A DNA stretch of 64,000 nucleotides from Aphodoplasma sp045626925 (GTDB lineage: Bacteria > Bacillota > Clostridia > UBA1381 > UMGS1253). Shown one piece after another: positions 1 to 7,318 of this stretch. The notes beneath the pieces were generated by a model that was not told where the DNA came from, ran no database searches, and saw only the letters and a list, made by a program, of their open reading frames with translations. Position 1 is the first letter of the stretch, and the number at the start of each line of letters is the position of its first letter. Both the position numbers and the translations under genes were made by a program. The stretch is from positions 1-64,000 of the forward strand of contig JAZUQZ010000001.1 of assembly GCA_045626925.1 (NCBI GenBank), written 5' to 3'.

Positions 1-1
1 A

Positions 2-103
2 TTGGTACCTTATGGCGCTATGACTGCTACATTTTATACAGGACTTGGTTGTTTGCTTTGTCCATCGGTATTATATTTGCTGGTAAAAATATTTTTGCCG
101 TAA
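2..103 (+). CDS. C-terminal tail of a membrane protein (partial)
   Basis: Frame 2 is open from the window edge to a TAA at 101-103 and encodes 33 residues that are mostly hydrophobic, ending in a helix-like stretch and a short charged tail. This fits the last membrane segment of a permease or other integral membrane protein. The start lies outside the window, so the family cannot be named. A terminator follows directly, which supports a real gene end. Confidence 0.5.
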   Translation: MVPYGAMTATFYTGLGCLLCPSVLYLLVKIFLP

Positions 104-112
104 TAAGCAAAG

Positions 113-137
113 GCGATTGTTATTCAATCGCTTTTTC
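113..137 (+). terminator. Intrinsic terminator
   Basis: GCGATTG (113-119) pairs with CAATCGC (125-131) around a 5-base loop, followed by TTTTT. It closes the partial upstream gene. Confidence 0.75.
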
Positions 138-240
138 GTTAGGCAAGAGTCTATTGAAGATTTTTTGACTGCATGGTTAATTTTGTTCCTAATTTGATGT
201 GATTATAAAGCTTGAATGGTGTTGAAAGGAATTTTGAAAT

Positions 241-1116
241 ATGGGTAAATTTGATGGAATGTTGATTTGTACAGATCTTGATGGTACATTGTTAAAAAAT
301 GATAAAACCATCTCTTGTGAGAATATTGAAGCAATAGAATATTTTAAGCATGAAGGTGGATATTTCACTTTTGTTACCGGAAGAATGCCGTTTTTTGTTT
401 CGTATGTTTTAGATACTATAAAGCCGAATGCTCCTTTTGGATGTGTTAACGGAGCCGGGCTTTATGATGGGCGTAAAGGTGAATATGTATGGAAAGCGGT
501 TATGCCGAATAATGTAATTGAACTTGTCAAATATATTGATAATAACTTCTCTGATGTTGGCATTCAGGTTAATACATATTATAAAACCTATTTTTGCAGA
601 GAAAATCAAACAATGAAGAATTTTAGAAAAGTAACAAAGCTTGAAAATATCGTTTGTCATTATAATGATGTGCAAGAACCAATAGCAAAAATTATATTTG
701 GAAGCGAAAAAGAGGAAGAAATTCAAAAGATAGAAAAAATGTTAAAATCTCATCCTTTAGCAAATGAATTTGATTTTATTCGTTCTGAAAAGACTTTGTA
801 CGAGATTTTACCCAAAGGTATTGGAAAGGGAACTTCAATTATAAACCTTTGCCATCATTTGAACATCAATGCTAATAAAGCTATTGCAATAGGGGATTAC
901 AATAATGATATTTCGATGTTTAAAGAGGCAGGAATAGGAATCGCTGTTTCCAATGCATGCAAAGATGCTTTAAATGCGGCTGATTATATAACGGTAAGCA
1001 ATGAGGAACATGCAATTGCAAGAGTTATCTATGATTTAGAAAACGGAAAATATAATTTATTGAGAGATGTCGAAAAAAGTCGAAAGGAGTTTTCATATGA
1101 ATACTATAAAAATTAA
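241..1116 (+). CDS. Cof-type HAD-IIB family hydrolase
   Basis: A 291-residue cytoplasmic phosphatase of the haloacid dehalogenase superfamily. The nucleophile motif DLDGT is at residues 12-16, a VTGR motif follows near residue 46, a conserved-lysine region (GIGKG) lies near 195, and the acidic metal-binding motif GDYNND near 217-222. The length and long cap insert match the Cof/YidA type, which dephosphorylates sugar phosphates and similar small molecules; the substrate cannot be told. GAAAGGAA stands 8 bases before the ATG. The 3' end overlaps the next gene by 20 bases, so the two are probably co-translated. Confidence 0.9.
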   Translation: MGKFDGMLICTDLDGTLLKNDKTISCENIEAIEYFKHEGGYFTFVTGRMPFFVSYVLDTIKPNAPFGCVNGAGLYDGRKGEYVWKAVMPNNVIELVKYIDNNFSDVGIQVNTYYKTYFCRENQTMKNFRKVTKLENIVCHYNDVQEPIAKIIFGSEKEEEIQKIEKMLKSHPLANEFDFIRSEKTLYEILPKGIGKGTSIINLCHHLNINANKAIAIGDYNNDISMFKEAGIGIAVSNACKDALNAADYITVSNEEHAIARVIYDLENGKYNLLRDVEKSRKEFSYEYYKN

Positions 1117-1825
1117 TTCAAATGGAGTAAAGACGATAGCACATAGAGGGGTAAGTGGCCTTGAAAGAGAGAATACTTGTCCTGCATTTGTTGCGGCGGG
1201 AAATAGGAGTTATTTTGGTATAGAAACAGATGTGCACGTCACCAAAGATGGTAAATTTGTAATTATTCATGATGAAACAACGGAAAGGGTTTCTTCAGGG
1301 GAATACAATATAAATGTAGAAGAATGTGACTATTCAGAAATTGAAAAAATTGTGCTTCCTGATTTAGATGGTACAACAGACAGAAAAGATATAAGAATAC
1401 CTTTTTTGAGTGAATATATCAAGATTTGCAAAAAATATGAAAAAACTTGTGTGCTCGAAATAAAAAACCATTTTGAAGAGCGTTATATAGAAAAGTTGAT
1501 AGAAGAAATCAAAGAATTGGAATACATAGACAAGATAATTTTTATTTCATTCGATTTTGAAAACTGTGTTAATGTAAGAAAACTTCTCCCTGAAAACGAT
1601 GTTCAGTTCCTTACATCAAAGGAAATAACAAATGAATTGATAGAAAAATTATGCGCGAACAATCTTAACCTTGACATATATCATAAACAATTAACTGCAG
1701 AAAATATTGAATATTTACATTCAAAAGGAATCAAAGTTAACTGCTGGACCTGTGATGATAAAGAAGATGCAGAAAAATTAGTTTCTTACGGGGTAGACTT
1801 TATAACCAGCAATATACTGGAATAA
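1097..1825 (+). CDS. Glycerophosphodiester phosphodiesterase family protein
   Basis: A 242-residue GDPD-family TIM barrel, expected to hydrolyse glycerophosphodiesters to glycerol 3-phosphate and an alcohol. Visible family motifs are HRG (residues 16-18) with ENT (25-27), the metal-site segment IETDVH, a downstream HDE, and LEIK in the middle of the barrel. No signal peptide is present, so it should act in the cytoplasm. The ATG at 1097 is preferred to an earlier frame-compatible start at 1067, because GAAAGGAG lies 7 bases before it and the protein then starts at the usual place. It overlaps the HAD gene by 20 bases. Confidence 0.9.
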   Translation: MNTIKINSNGVKTIAHRGVSGLERENTCPAFVAAGNRSYFGIETDVHVTKDGKFVIIHDETTERVSSGEYNINVEECDYSEIEKIVLPDLDGTTDRKDIRIPFLSEYIKICKKYEKTCVLEIKNHFEERYIEKLIEEIKELEYIDKIIFISFDFENCVNVRKLLPENDVQFLTSKEITNELIEKLCANNLNLDIYHKQLTAENIEYLHSKGIKVNCWTCDDKEDAEKLVSYGVDFITSNILE

Positions 1826-1887
1826 TTTTTTTTGTTTCTAACATTATATAAACTTGACACCAAAAAAGGTTTGCATCTAAACCTTAT
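1826..1887 (+). repeat. Interspersed repeat copy (CTTGACAC / TTTGCATCTAAACC type)
   Basis: Directly after the preceding stop codon there is a T-run, then AACTTGACACC, then TTTGCATCTAAACCTTAT (1870-1887). The last 18 bases recur exactly at 17934-17951, also downstream of a T-run and a gene end. It is a diverged member of the repeat family described for 2765 and 16918. Confidence 0.5.
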
Positions 1888-1918
1888 GTGTCGCAATAAA
1901 AAAAAAGGAGTATTAAAT

Positions 1919-2764
1919 ATGAAAATTTCAAGCAATTTTATAAGATTTCACGATGAACTCGGTCTAAAAAAGACAATTGATGTATTCTCTGAAGCCGGAT
2001 TTGAGGGTATAGATTTCAATGCTGATTTGGAAGAGTATTATACAGATGTGCATAATGAGGATTTTTATAAAAACATCAAAGAATATGCAAATGATAAGGG
2101 CATTGTTTTTGCACAAACTCACGCTCCCTTCGGCAGTAGTTTTATGGATGAAGAAACATCAAAAAAAAGATTTGGAGAAATTGTTAAAAGCATGGAACAT
2201 TCTTCGTATCTTGGGGCAGGCATGATTGTTATACATCCATGCAGTCATATTAATTATAAAGAAAATAATAACTATGATTTGATGATGGAGTACAATCTTG
2301 ATTTTTATAAAAGACTTATTCCTTATGCTGAAAAATACAATATTAAGATTGCAATTGAAAATATTGGCAATTGTATTACAGAAACACCAAAAGGATTGTT
2401 AGAATTAATAAATACTCTCAGTAATGGGGTGTTTACTGTATGTTATGATGTTGGACATGCTAATATATGTGGACAGAATCCTGCGGATATGATAAGGGAA
2501 ATCGGTAAGCACATAGGCTGTACTCATATTCACGATAACGATGGAATCCGTGATTCACATACACTTCCGTACTATGGCTCAATAGATTGGGAAAGTGTTA
2601 TGAAGGCTTTTGCTGAAATAGGATATGAAGGAAATCTTAATTATGAAGCAGGAATATTTGTGAACAATATACCTGTCAATTTAAGAAATGAGAGTGCCAA
2701 ATATATGGCTAAGGTCGGTAAATATTTGATTGAACGATATTGGAGTTATAAGAATAATCAATAA
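1919..2764 (+). CDS. Sugar phosphate isomerase/epimerase (AP endonuclease 2-like TIM barrel)
   Basis: A 281-residue protein of the xylose isomerase-like TIM barrel superfamily. The metal-ligand pattern of the family can be followed along the chain: THAPFG near residue 65, IHPC near 105, IENIG near 145, DVGHAN near 180, and HIHDND near 203, with a Glu late in the chain. Members isomerise or epimerise sugars or inositol derivatives; the substrate is unknown. The ATG at 1919 has AAAGGAG 7 bases upstream and is chosen over a longer 5' extension that runs through repeat sequence. Two sugar/phosphate catabolic genes precede it. Confidence 0.85.
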   Translation: MKISSNFIRFHDELGLKKTIDVFSEAGFEGIDFNADLEEYYTDVHNEDFYKNIKEYANDKGIVFAQTHAPFGSSFMDEETSKKRFGEIVKSMEHSSYLGAGMIVIHPCSHINYKENNNYDLMMEYNLDFYKRLIPYAEKYNIKIAIENIGNCITETPKGLLELINTLSNGVFTVCYDVGHANICGQNPADMIREIGKHIGCTHIHDNDGIRDSHTLPYYGSIDWESVMKAFAEIGYEGNLNYEAGIFVNNIPVNLRNESAKYMAKVGKYLIERYWSYKNNQ

Positions 2765-2793
2765 TTTTTTTGTCCCTGACTTGACAAAATCAT
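2765..2793 (+). repeat. Interspersed repeat copy (CCCTGACTTGACAAAATCAT type)
   Basis: A T-run followed by GTCCCTGACTTGACAAAATCATA starts right after the stop codon. The CCTGACTTGACAAAATCATA core recurs at 29030-29050 and the CCTGACTTGACA part at 16930 and 28043. Confidence 0.6.
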
Positions 2794-2855
2794 ATGAAAG
2801 ATTGACAAACCTGCTCGAAAATAGAATGAAATGAAAATTAAATAGAAAGTAAGTA

Positions 2856-2894
2856 TAAGTGCTGTAAATCATAGAGATTACGGCACTTATTTTA
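2856..2894 (+). terminator. Intrinsic terminator
   Basis: TAAGTGCTGTAA (2856-2867) pairs with TTACGGCACTTA (2878-2889) around a 10-base loop (one internal T-G pair), followed by TTTTAT. It ends the sugar-metabolism genes before the recombinase module. Confidence 0.8.
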
Positions 2895-2924
2895 TAATAT
2901 AATAAAAACAAAAAGAGGGAGAAA

Positions 2925-3491
2925 ATGAAACTGCATATCAAGTCAGAACTAAAAACAATAAATAAAGAAAGGATGATTAGTATGGAAAATCATAGTATAA
3001 AAATTAAAGAAGCTCATAAAGAAAGAATTCAGAACGGAACGTCAAGATTAGGAAAGAGAGTCTGTTATGGATATTCTCAGAATCAAAACGGAGAATTAAT
3101 CATTAACCCAAATGAAGCTTTGACCGTGATGTGGATTTATGAAAGTTATCTTTCGGGATACAGTTTAGGTAAAATTGCTAATGAATTATTCGAAAGAGGA
3201 ATAAAATCACCAACAGGAAAAGATAAATGGAATAGAGAAGCGATAGATAAATTGTTATCAAACGAAAAATATGTAGGCTCAGTTCTATTGCGAAAAAGAG
3301 TTAATGTTATGGGAATACAGGTCGATAACAAAGAATTAACGGATAGATACTTTACTACTAATACTCATCCTGCAATTATTAACATAGAACTATTCAGAGC
3401 TGTTCAAAATGCAAAATTAGAAAGAAGCAGGGGAAACAATATGGGAATAAACGAGGCTAGTGATATTCTTAATATAGTTAGTGGCTTATAA
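2925..3491 (+). CDS. Recombinase-domain protein lacking the catalytic resolvase domain
   Basis: A 188-residue protein that aligns by eye with the middle (DNA-binding 'recombinase') domain of the next gene: both contain CYGYSQ, a GYSLxxI helix, IKSPTGKD and KLLSNEK in the same order. It has no N-terminal resolvase fold and no catalytic Ser motif, so it cannot cut DNA by itself. It could be a DNA-binding partner of the downstream recombinase or a remnant. The ATG at 2925 has AGAGGGAG upstream; an ATG at 2982 preceded by AAAGGA is an equally possible start. Its stop lies 4 bases before the next ATG. Confidence 0.75.
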   Translation: MKLHIKSELKTINKERMISMENHSIKIKEAHKERIQNGTSRLGKRVCYGYSQNQNGELIINPNEALTVMWIYESYLSGYSLGKIANELFERGIKSPTGKDKWNREAIDKLLSNEKYVGSVLLRKRVNVMGIQVDNKELTDRYFTTNTHPAIINIELFRAVQNAKLERSRGNNMGINEASDILNIVSGL

Positions 3492-3495
3492 CGTT

Positions 3496-5097
3496 ATGTC
3501 TGAAGTAATCGTAATACCCCCGAAAGAAAAGAAACTGAAAAAGAGATTGAGAGTGGCTGCGTATTGCAGAGTCAGTACAGAAACTGATGATCAAGCGGCC
3601 TCTCTTCGAACTCAGATTAAAAATTATGAGTCCGAGATCCGGAAAAATCCAGACTGGGACTTTGTTGGTGTGTATTGCGATACTAAATCAGGATTAAGAG
3701 TTGAGAATAGAAAATCATATAACGAAATGCTTGAAAAATGCAAACTTGGTGAAATTGATTTGATTCTTGTAAAATCAATTAGCAGATATGCTAAAAATGT
3801 TTATGATGGTCTGGTTGAACTCAGATATTTAAAATCCATTGGAGTAGATGTATGGTTTGAAATAAACGATATGAAATTATCTACTGCAAGAGATAGCGAT
3901 TTTGCCATATTGTTAGCAGTGGCACAATCGGAAAGCGAAGCCAAAAGTGGTAATATAAAGTTTGGTATTGAACATGGATTTAAAACTGGGAAATCAAAAA
4001 TTTATGATAGAATCTGTTATGGATATTCTCAAGATGAAAACAGGAAATTGATAATCAATGAATTTGAGGCTGCGATAGTAAAATTGATTTTCGATATGTA
4101 CATAATGGGCTATAGCTTATCGGGAATATCGAAAGAATTAGAAAGTGCAAATATCAAATCACCAACAGGAAAAGATAGATGGAGCAGCGAAACAATTTCA
4201 AAATTATTATCAAATGAAAAGTTAACAGGTGAAGTAATTGGTCAAAAAACATATGTTAAGAATTTTCTTGATGGGAAACAAATTAAAAATTGCGGACAAA
4301 AGGCTAAATATTTGGTTTCAAATCATCATGAACCAATTGTTGCAAAATCACTGTTTGACCTGGTTCAGCAGGAGAAGAAAAATAGAAGTAATATATCAAC
4401 GATTAAGAATAAAACTGTAAGAAAGAAAAACAGATATTCAAATGATTTGCTATCAGGCAAAATATTTTGTGCGGAATGTGGTGCCAGTTATAGACGAAGG
4501 ACACGACAAACGAAGAAAGGAAATGAACTTTTTTGGAGATGTGCAAACAGAATCGAGCATGGAAATAGAATTTGCCAAAACTCAATTACTGTGTCAAATG
4601 ACGAAATTGAAAAGGCTATAGCAGATAAATTATTGCTTTACAAATATGATGAAGAAACAGTCAAACAATATCTTAAAAGAATCGAAATAAGCGATGAAAT
4701 AATTGTTGAAATTAAAGACTGCAATGAAAATGAATTATATAAAATCCGTGAATATCAAATGTGCCAGGATGCACTGAATGGAGATAGAATTGCCTTGAAT
4801 TTGCTTTATGAAGAATCATTTAAAAAGATAAAAGATTTTATAAGAAATAGGATGTGGAGATCCGAGTTAAATGGAAACTGGCAATTGATGAGAGACTATG
4901 ATGATATATGTCAGGAAACTTTACTGAGATCATTTGAGATTTTACATAAGTACCATGGAAAATGCAGATTTGCATCTTGGGTGACAAAAATATCATTCTA
5001 CGTCATTGGTAACAGAATAAATAAACTACGACGAAATAAAGAAGACTTAATAAACATAGAAGATTTTGATGTTTATGTTTCATATAGAAATCAGTAG
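3496..5097 (+). CDS. Large serine recombinase with C-terminal sigma-70 region 2 domain
   Basis: A 533-residue protein. Residues ~17-160 form a serine resolvase domain with the catalytic motif YCRVST (Ser27) and a conserved SRYAKN. Residues ~165-285 form the recombinase DNA-binding domain. A zinc ribbon with CAEC plus two later Cys lies at ~320-365. Instead of the usual coiled-coil tail, residues ~425-520 resemble sigma-70/ECF region 2: an ALNGDRIALNLLYEE start, then YDDICQETLLRSFE, then FASWVTKISF and a basic RINKLRR end. No region 4 follows. The ATG at 3496 is 4 bases after the upstream stop, suggesting coupling; a GTG at 3481 is possible. The recombinase assignment is firm; the role of the sigma part is inference. 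Confidence 0.9.
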   Translation: MSEVIVIPPKEKKLKKRLRVAAYCRVSTETDDQAASLRTQIKNYESEIRKNPDWDFVGVYCDTKSGLRVENRKSYNEMLEKCKLGEIDLILVKSISRYAKNVYDGLVELRYLKSIGVDVWFEINDMKLSTARDSDFAILLAVAQSESEAKSGNIKFGIEHGFKTGKSKIYDRICYGYSQDENRKLIINEFEAAIVKLIFDMYIMGYSLSGISKELESANIKSPTGKDRWSSETISKLLSNEKLTGEVIGQKTYVKNFLDGKQIKNCGQKAKYLVSNHHEPIVAKSLFDLVQQEKKNRSNISTIKNKTVRKKNRYSNDLLSGKIFCAECGASYRRRTRQTKKGNELFWRCANRIEHGNRICQNSITVSNDEIEKAIADKLLLYKYDEETVKQYLKRIEISDEIIVEIKDCNENELYKIREYQMCQDALNGDRIALNLLYEESFKKIKDFIRNRMWRSELNGNWQLMRDYDDICQETLLRSFEILHKYHGKCRFASWVTKISFYVIGNRINKLRRNKEDLINIEDFDVYVSYRNQ

Positions 5098-5111
5098 AAT
5101 AAATTTTGTTC

Positions 5112-5135
5112 AAGGTGTCACCGACCTTTTTCTTA
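5112..5135 (+). terminator. Weak intrinsic terminator candidate
   Basis: AAGGT (5112-5116) pairs with ACCTT (5124-5128) and is followed by a T-rich run. The stem is short, so this is tentative. Confidence 0.35.
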
Positions 5136-5142
5136 ATAACAA

Positions 5143-5171
5143 TTGCGAAACTTGTAATATTATGGTATAAT
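5143..5171 (+). promoter_or_regulatory. Sigma-A type promoter
   Basis: TTGCGA (5143-5148), a 17-base spacer and a perfect TATAAT (5166-5171) stand 30 bases before the DUF5677 gene. Confidence 0.75.
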
Positions 5172-5200
5172 ACTTAAAAAGTTACAAAGCAGGTGTGCTA

Positions 5201-6208
5201 ATGAAAAGTATAACAACAATGTTCAAAGACACTTTATTAAAAGTTTTGAAAGATAATATTGAAAATTCTCAAACAGAAGAAGAGCAGAAAAAGATATTAG
5301 AAAAATTTGATAAATTGAACATAGAAGAACTCTTTAAAGACTTTCTTAATGATATATCGGGAGAAACCTTTTTAAACATAAAAAAGGCCATGTATGAAGA
5401 TGTGATGTATTTTAGAACATCAGAACAGGAATTTTTGGCAAGGCAAGAACAAAAGTGGTGTAGTGCTTTTGTTGCTTCTGAAGCAATGTATATTATGACG
5501 CTTAACGCAGCGGAAGATTATTCTGAATATGTTTCTAATTTGGATGAAAATGAAGTAAAGGAAAAGATATGGACACACACTGTCCTATGTCATATTCACA
5601 GCAGAACTTTACAGGAATTTCTTGAAATTATTACACTTATGAAAAATGGATTTGCTGATTGTGCATATGCAAGATGGAGATCAATGTACGAGTTAACTAT
5701 AATTGCATCTTTTATTTTAGAACAAGGTGAGAAAGTAGCAAAAGCCTTTTATGAGTCAGCTGATAGCGAAGATAGATATGATTGGGCAAAATCAAGCGAT
5801 GTATTCAAGAACTATAAAAAACATATAACCTTCAATGATATTCACAGAAAATGTGATTTAAATTCTGATGTTTGGCAACAGCAATATGTCTTGGCAAATC
5901 AAGTCGTGCATGCTTCTGCACAAGGAACATTTAAAAGATTAGGAAATATGGGCGTTCAAAATGTTATACCTGTAGGAAGAAGTGATTACGGTATAACAAC
6001 AGCTGCGGAACACTCAGCAATATCATTATCTCAAATGACTGCAATGTATTTTTCTGTGTTTCCTGATGCTGATATTCTTGTAAGAATGAAAAATATAAGT
6101 GATTGGGTGAATGTGGTCAGAGAGGAATATTTTAAGACTCATGATGAAGTTTTTCCTGATGACGAACCTTTGTGGGACGAAAGCATTTTAACTGATGTTG
6201 AAAGATAA
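5201..6208 (+). CDS. DUF5677 domain-containing protein
   Basis: A 335-residue soluble, helical protein. The segment from about residue 135 to 185 (RTLQEF, MKNGF, ARWRSMYE, ASFILEQGE) is the signature of DUF5677, in which the RWR..E helix is most conserved. Biochemical function is unknown. The first ~60 residues are charged and likely coiled-coil. The ATG at 5201 follows AGGTG with short spacing; a GTG two codons earlier is possible. It has its own sigma-A promoter and sits alone next to the recombinase module, which suggests accessory cargo, but no partner is visible. Confidence 0.75.
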   Translation: MKSITTMFKDTLLKVLKDNIENSQTEEEQKKILEKFDKLNIEELFKDFLNDISGETFLNIKKAMYEDVMYFRTSEQEFLARQEQKWCSAFVASEAMYIMTLNAAEDYSEYVSNLDENEVKEKIWTHTVLCHIHSRTLQEFLEIITLMKNGFADCAYARWRSMYELTIIASFILEQGEKVAKAFYESADSEDRYDWAKSSDVFKNYKKHITFNDIHRKCDLNSDVWQQQYVLANQVVHASAQGTFKRLGNMGVQNVIPVGRSDYGITTAAEHSAISLSQMTAMYFSVFPDADILVRMKNISDWVNVVREEYFKTHDEVFPDDEPLWDESILTDVER

Positions 6209-6324
6209 TAAAGTTGTTTTAAAAACGGATTAAGGAGATAATTGAATTAAAAATGATAATTTGAAATATTGTTCATAAACTGATGTGATACAAAAGATGT
6301 GAAATAAAAACCAAATTAGTTTTT

Positions 6325-6359
6325 AGCGGATCATACTTAAAATATGATCTGCTTTTTTA
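6325..6359 (+). terminator. Intrinsic terminator
   Basis: GCGGATCATA (6326-6335) pairs with TATGATCTGC (6343-6352), followed by six T. It ends the DUF5677 transcript. Confidence 0.85.
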
Positions 6360-6372
6360 TTTCATGAAAATA

Positions 6373-6401
6373 TTGCTAAAATACAATGATTATGTTATAA
6401 T
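6373..6401 (+). promoter_or_regulatory. Sigma-A type promoter ahead of the riboswitch
   Basis: TTGCTA (6373-6378), 17 bases, TATAAT (6396-6401). Transcription would begin just upstream of the purine aptamer at 6415. Confidence 0.75.
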
Positions 6402-6414
6402 ATTCTTAAATATA

Positions 6415-6485
6415 GGATTTGTATATGCTTATAATATGGATAAGCGTTTCTACCGACCACCGGAAATGGTTGACTACATGTTTAG
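6415..6485 (+). ncRNA. Purine riboswitch aptamer, guanine type
   Basis: The three-way-junction core is readable. P2 is GCTTAT (6427-6432) with ATAAGC (6440-6445) around loop AATATGG. J2/3 is GTTTCTACC (6446-6454). P3 is GACCA (6455-6459) with TGGTT (6467-6471) around loop CCGGAAA. J3/1 begins GAC (6472-6474). The GG of loop 2 and CC of loop 3 that make the kissing contact are present, as is the U of UUUCUACC. The specificity base is C (6474), the guanine/hypoxanthine class; adenine switches have U. P1 is short (TGTA with TACA). Not a strict consensus match, but the order, spacing and expression platform agree. Confidence 0.8.
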
Positions 6486-6503
6486 TGTGGTCAGCCGTTT
6501 TTT
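6468..6503 (+). terminator. Riboswitch expression platform: intrinsic terminator
   Basis: GGTTGACTAC (6468-6477) pairs over all ten positions (two G-U) with GTGGTCAGCC (6487-6496), followed by six T. The 5' arm uses the 3' strand of P3 and J3/1 of the aptamer, so terminator and aptamer compete for the same bases. How ligand binding shifts the balance is not obvious, because the aptamer itself contains most of this arm. Confidence 0.65.
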
Positions 6504-6538
6504 GCTTCTAGCAAGAATTGTCAGACGCTTCGTAATTC

Positions 6539-6611
6539 AAATGCAACTTTTTGATGGAAGATTTGTGTTATATATGAGGAAACTTTTACCTATGATTTTT
6601 CGTCTAAATAG
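6539..6611 (+). promoter_or_regulatory. ECF-sigma-like promoter module, copy 1
   Basis: AAATGCAACTTTTTG, then about 20 variable bases, then GAGGAAACTTTT, and CGTCTAAATAG at 6601-6611. The GGAAAC (6578-6583) and CGTCTA (6601-6606) boxes, 17 bases apart, resemble the -35 GGAAC and -10 CGTC boxes of ECF sigma promoters. The module recurs at 10004-10076. The next gene starts 19 bases downstream. Confidence 0.6.
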
Positions 6612-6629
6612 ATAACGGAGGTGCTAACG

Positions 6630-7049
6630 ATGAAAGAAAACAGACTTTATACTCTTTTACAAACACATAGAAAAATCGGTATTGCTCTATTTTGGGTAAT
6701 TGCTATATTCTTTGGTTGTTTCTGCTTTCCTTTTGTCAACCTCACAAAGATTTTAAGCGATACTCAGAAGCAAATCAGCATATTAAATCTTTTTATTTGC
6801 TTAGTTGCCTATGCAGAAGTAGGACTGCTTTCGGGTTACTTATTCGATAAGAAAAAGATTGGTGTTGTATTGCTAGTCAATGTGGCTCACATAATTGCCG
6901 GAATGATATGCAGATACTTTCTTGAATTTGGCGAAGTGTCGAATATATATAACTTTACATTCGCTAATATAGGTATCCACATCGTAGTAATTTCGTGTAT
7001 CTGCCTTTGTAGTTACTTACACACAAAAAAGCAAATCGCAGAAAGGTAG
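6630..7049 (+). CDS. Small integral membrane protein of unknown function
   Basis: A 139-residue protein with about four hydrophobic segments (roughly residues 18-37, 47-67, 73-95 and 105-130) and a short basic C-terminus, so most of it should lie in the membrane. I do not recognise a family. The ATG at 6630 has GGAGG 8 bases upstream. It can be read from the riboswitch-controlled promoter at 6373 or from the ECF-like promoter directly upstream, and it is followed after 6 bases by a second small membrane protein. Confidence 0.7.
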   Translation: MKENRLYTLLQTHRKIGIALFWVIAIFFGCFCFPFVNLTKILSDTQKQISILNLFICLVAYAEVGLLSGYLFDKKKIGVVLLVNVAHIIAGMICRYFLEFGEVSNIYNFTFANIGIHIVVISCICLCSYLHTKKQIAER

Positions 7050-7055
7050 GATATT

Positions 7056-7304
7056 ATGAAAACACTAAAACTTATACTTTCAGGACTTACGATTGCATTT
7101 GCAATTTTAGGACTTACAAAAGCAATATCAACAGATATTTCAATGCCGATAACATTTTTCTGTTTGGGACTAACAGAAGGCGTTATGTCTTATGATACAT
7201 ATAAAAATGGAGATAAAAAAGGTGCTGTTTTATATCTTGTGTTAGCGATACTTTTGATTGCTGTTACGATATATAATGTTGTTTCAAATATTTTTGGTAT
7301 ATAA
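7056..7304 (+). CDS. Small membrane protein, DUF3953-like
   Basis: An 82-residue protein with three hydrophobic segments separated by a short polar loop (residues ~48-56, YKNGDKKG). The layout and the FFLGL-like second segment resemble the DUF3953 family of Firmicutes, but this is by eye only. AGGTAGGA precedes the ATG. It lies 6 bases after the previous membrane protein and 14 before the PLD-like gene, so it is part of the same transcript. Confidence 0.65.
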   Translation: MKTLKLILSGLTIAFAILGLTKAISTDISMPITFFCLGLTEGVMSYDTYKNGDKKGAVLYLVLAILLIAVTIYNVVSNIFGI

Positions 7305-7318
7305 AAAGGTGATATAAA

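Noticed and set aside
6364..6615. An 83-residue open frame starting at 6364
   Set aside because: It runs through the promoter, riboswitch, terminator and ECF-like promoter, has no ribosome binding site and no family resemblance.
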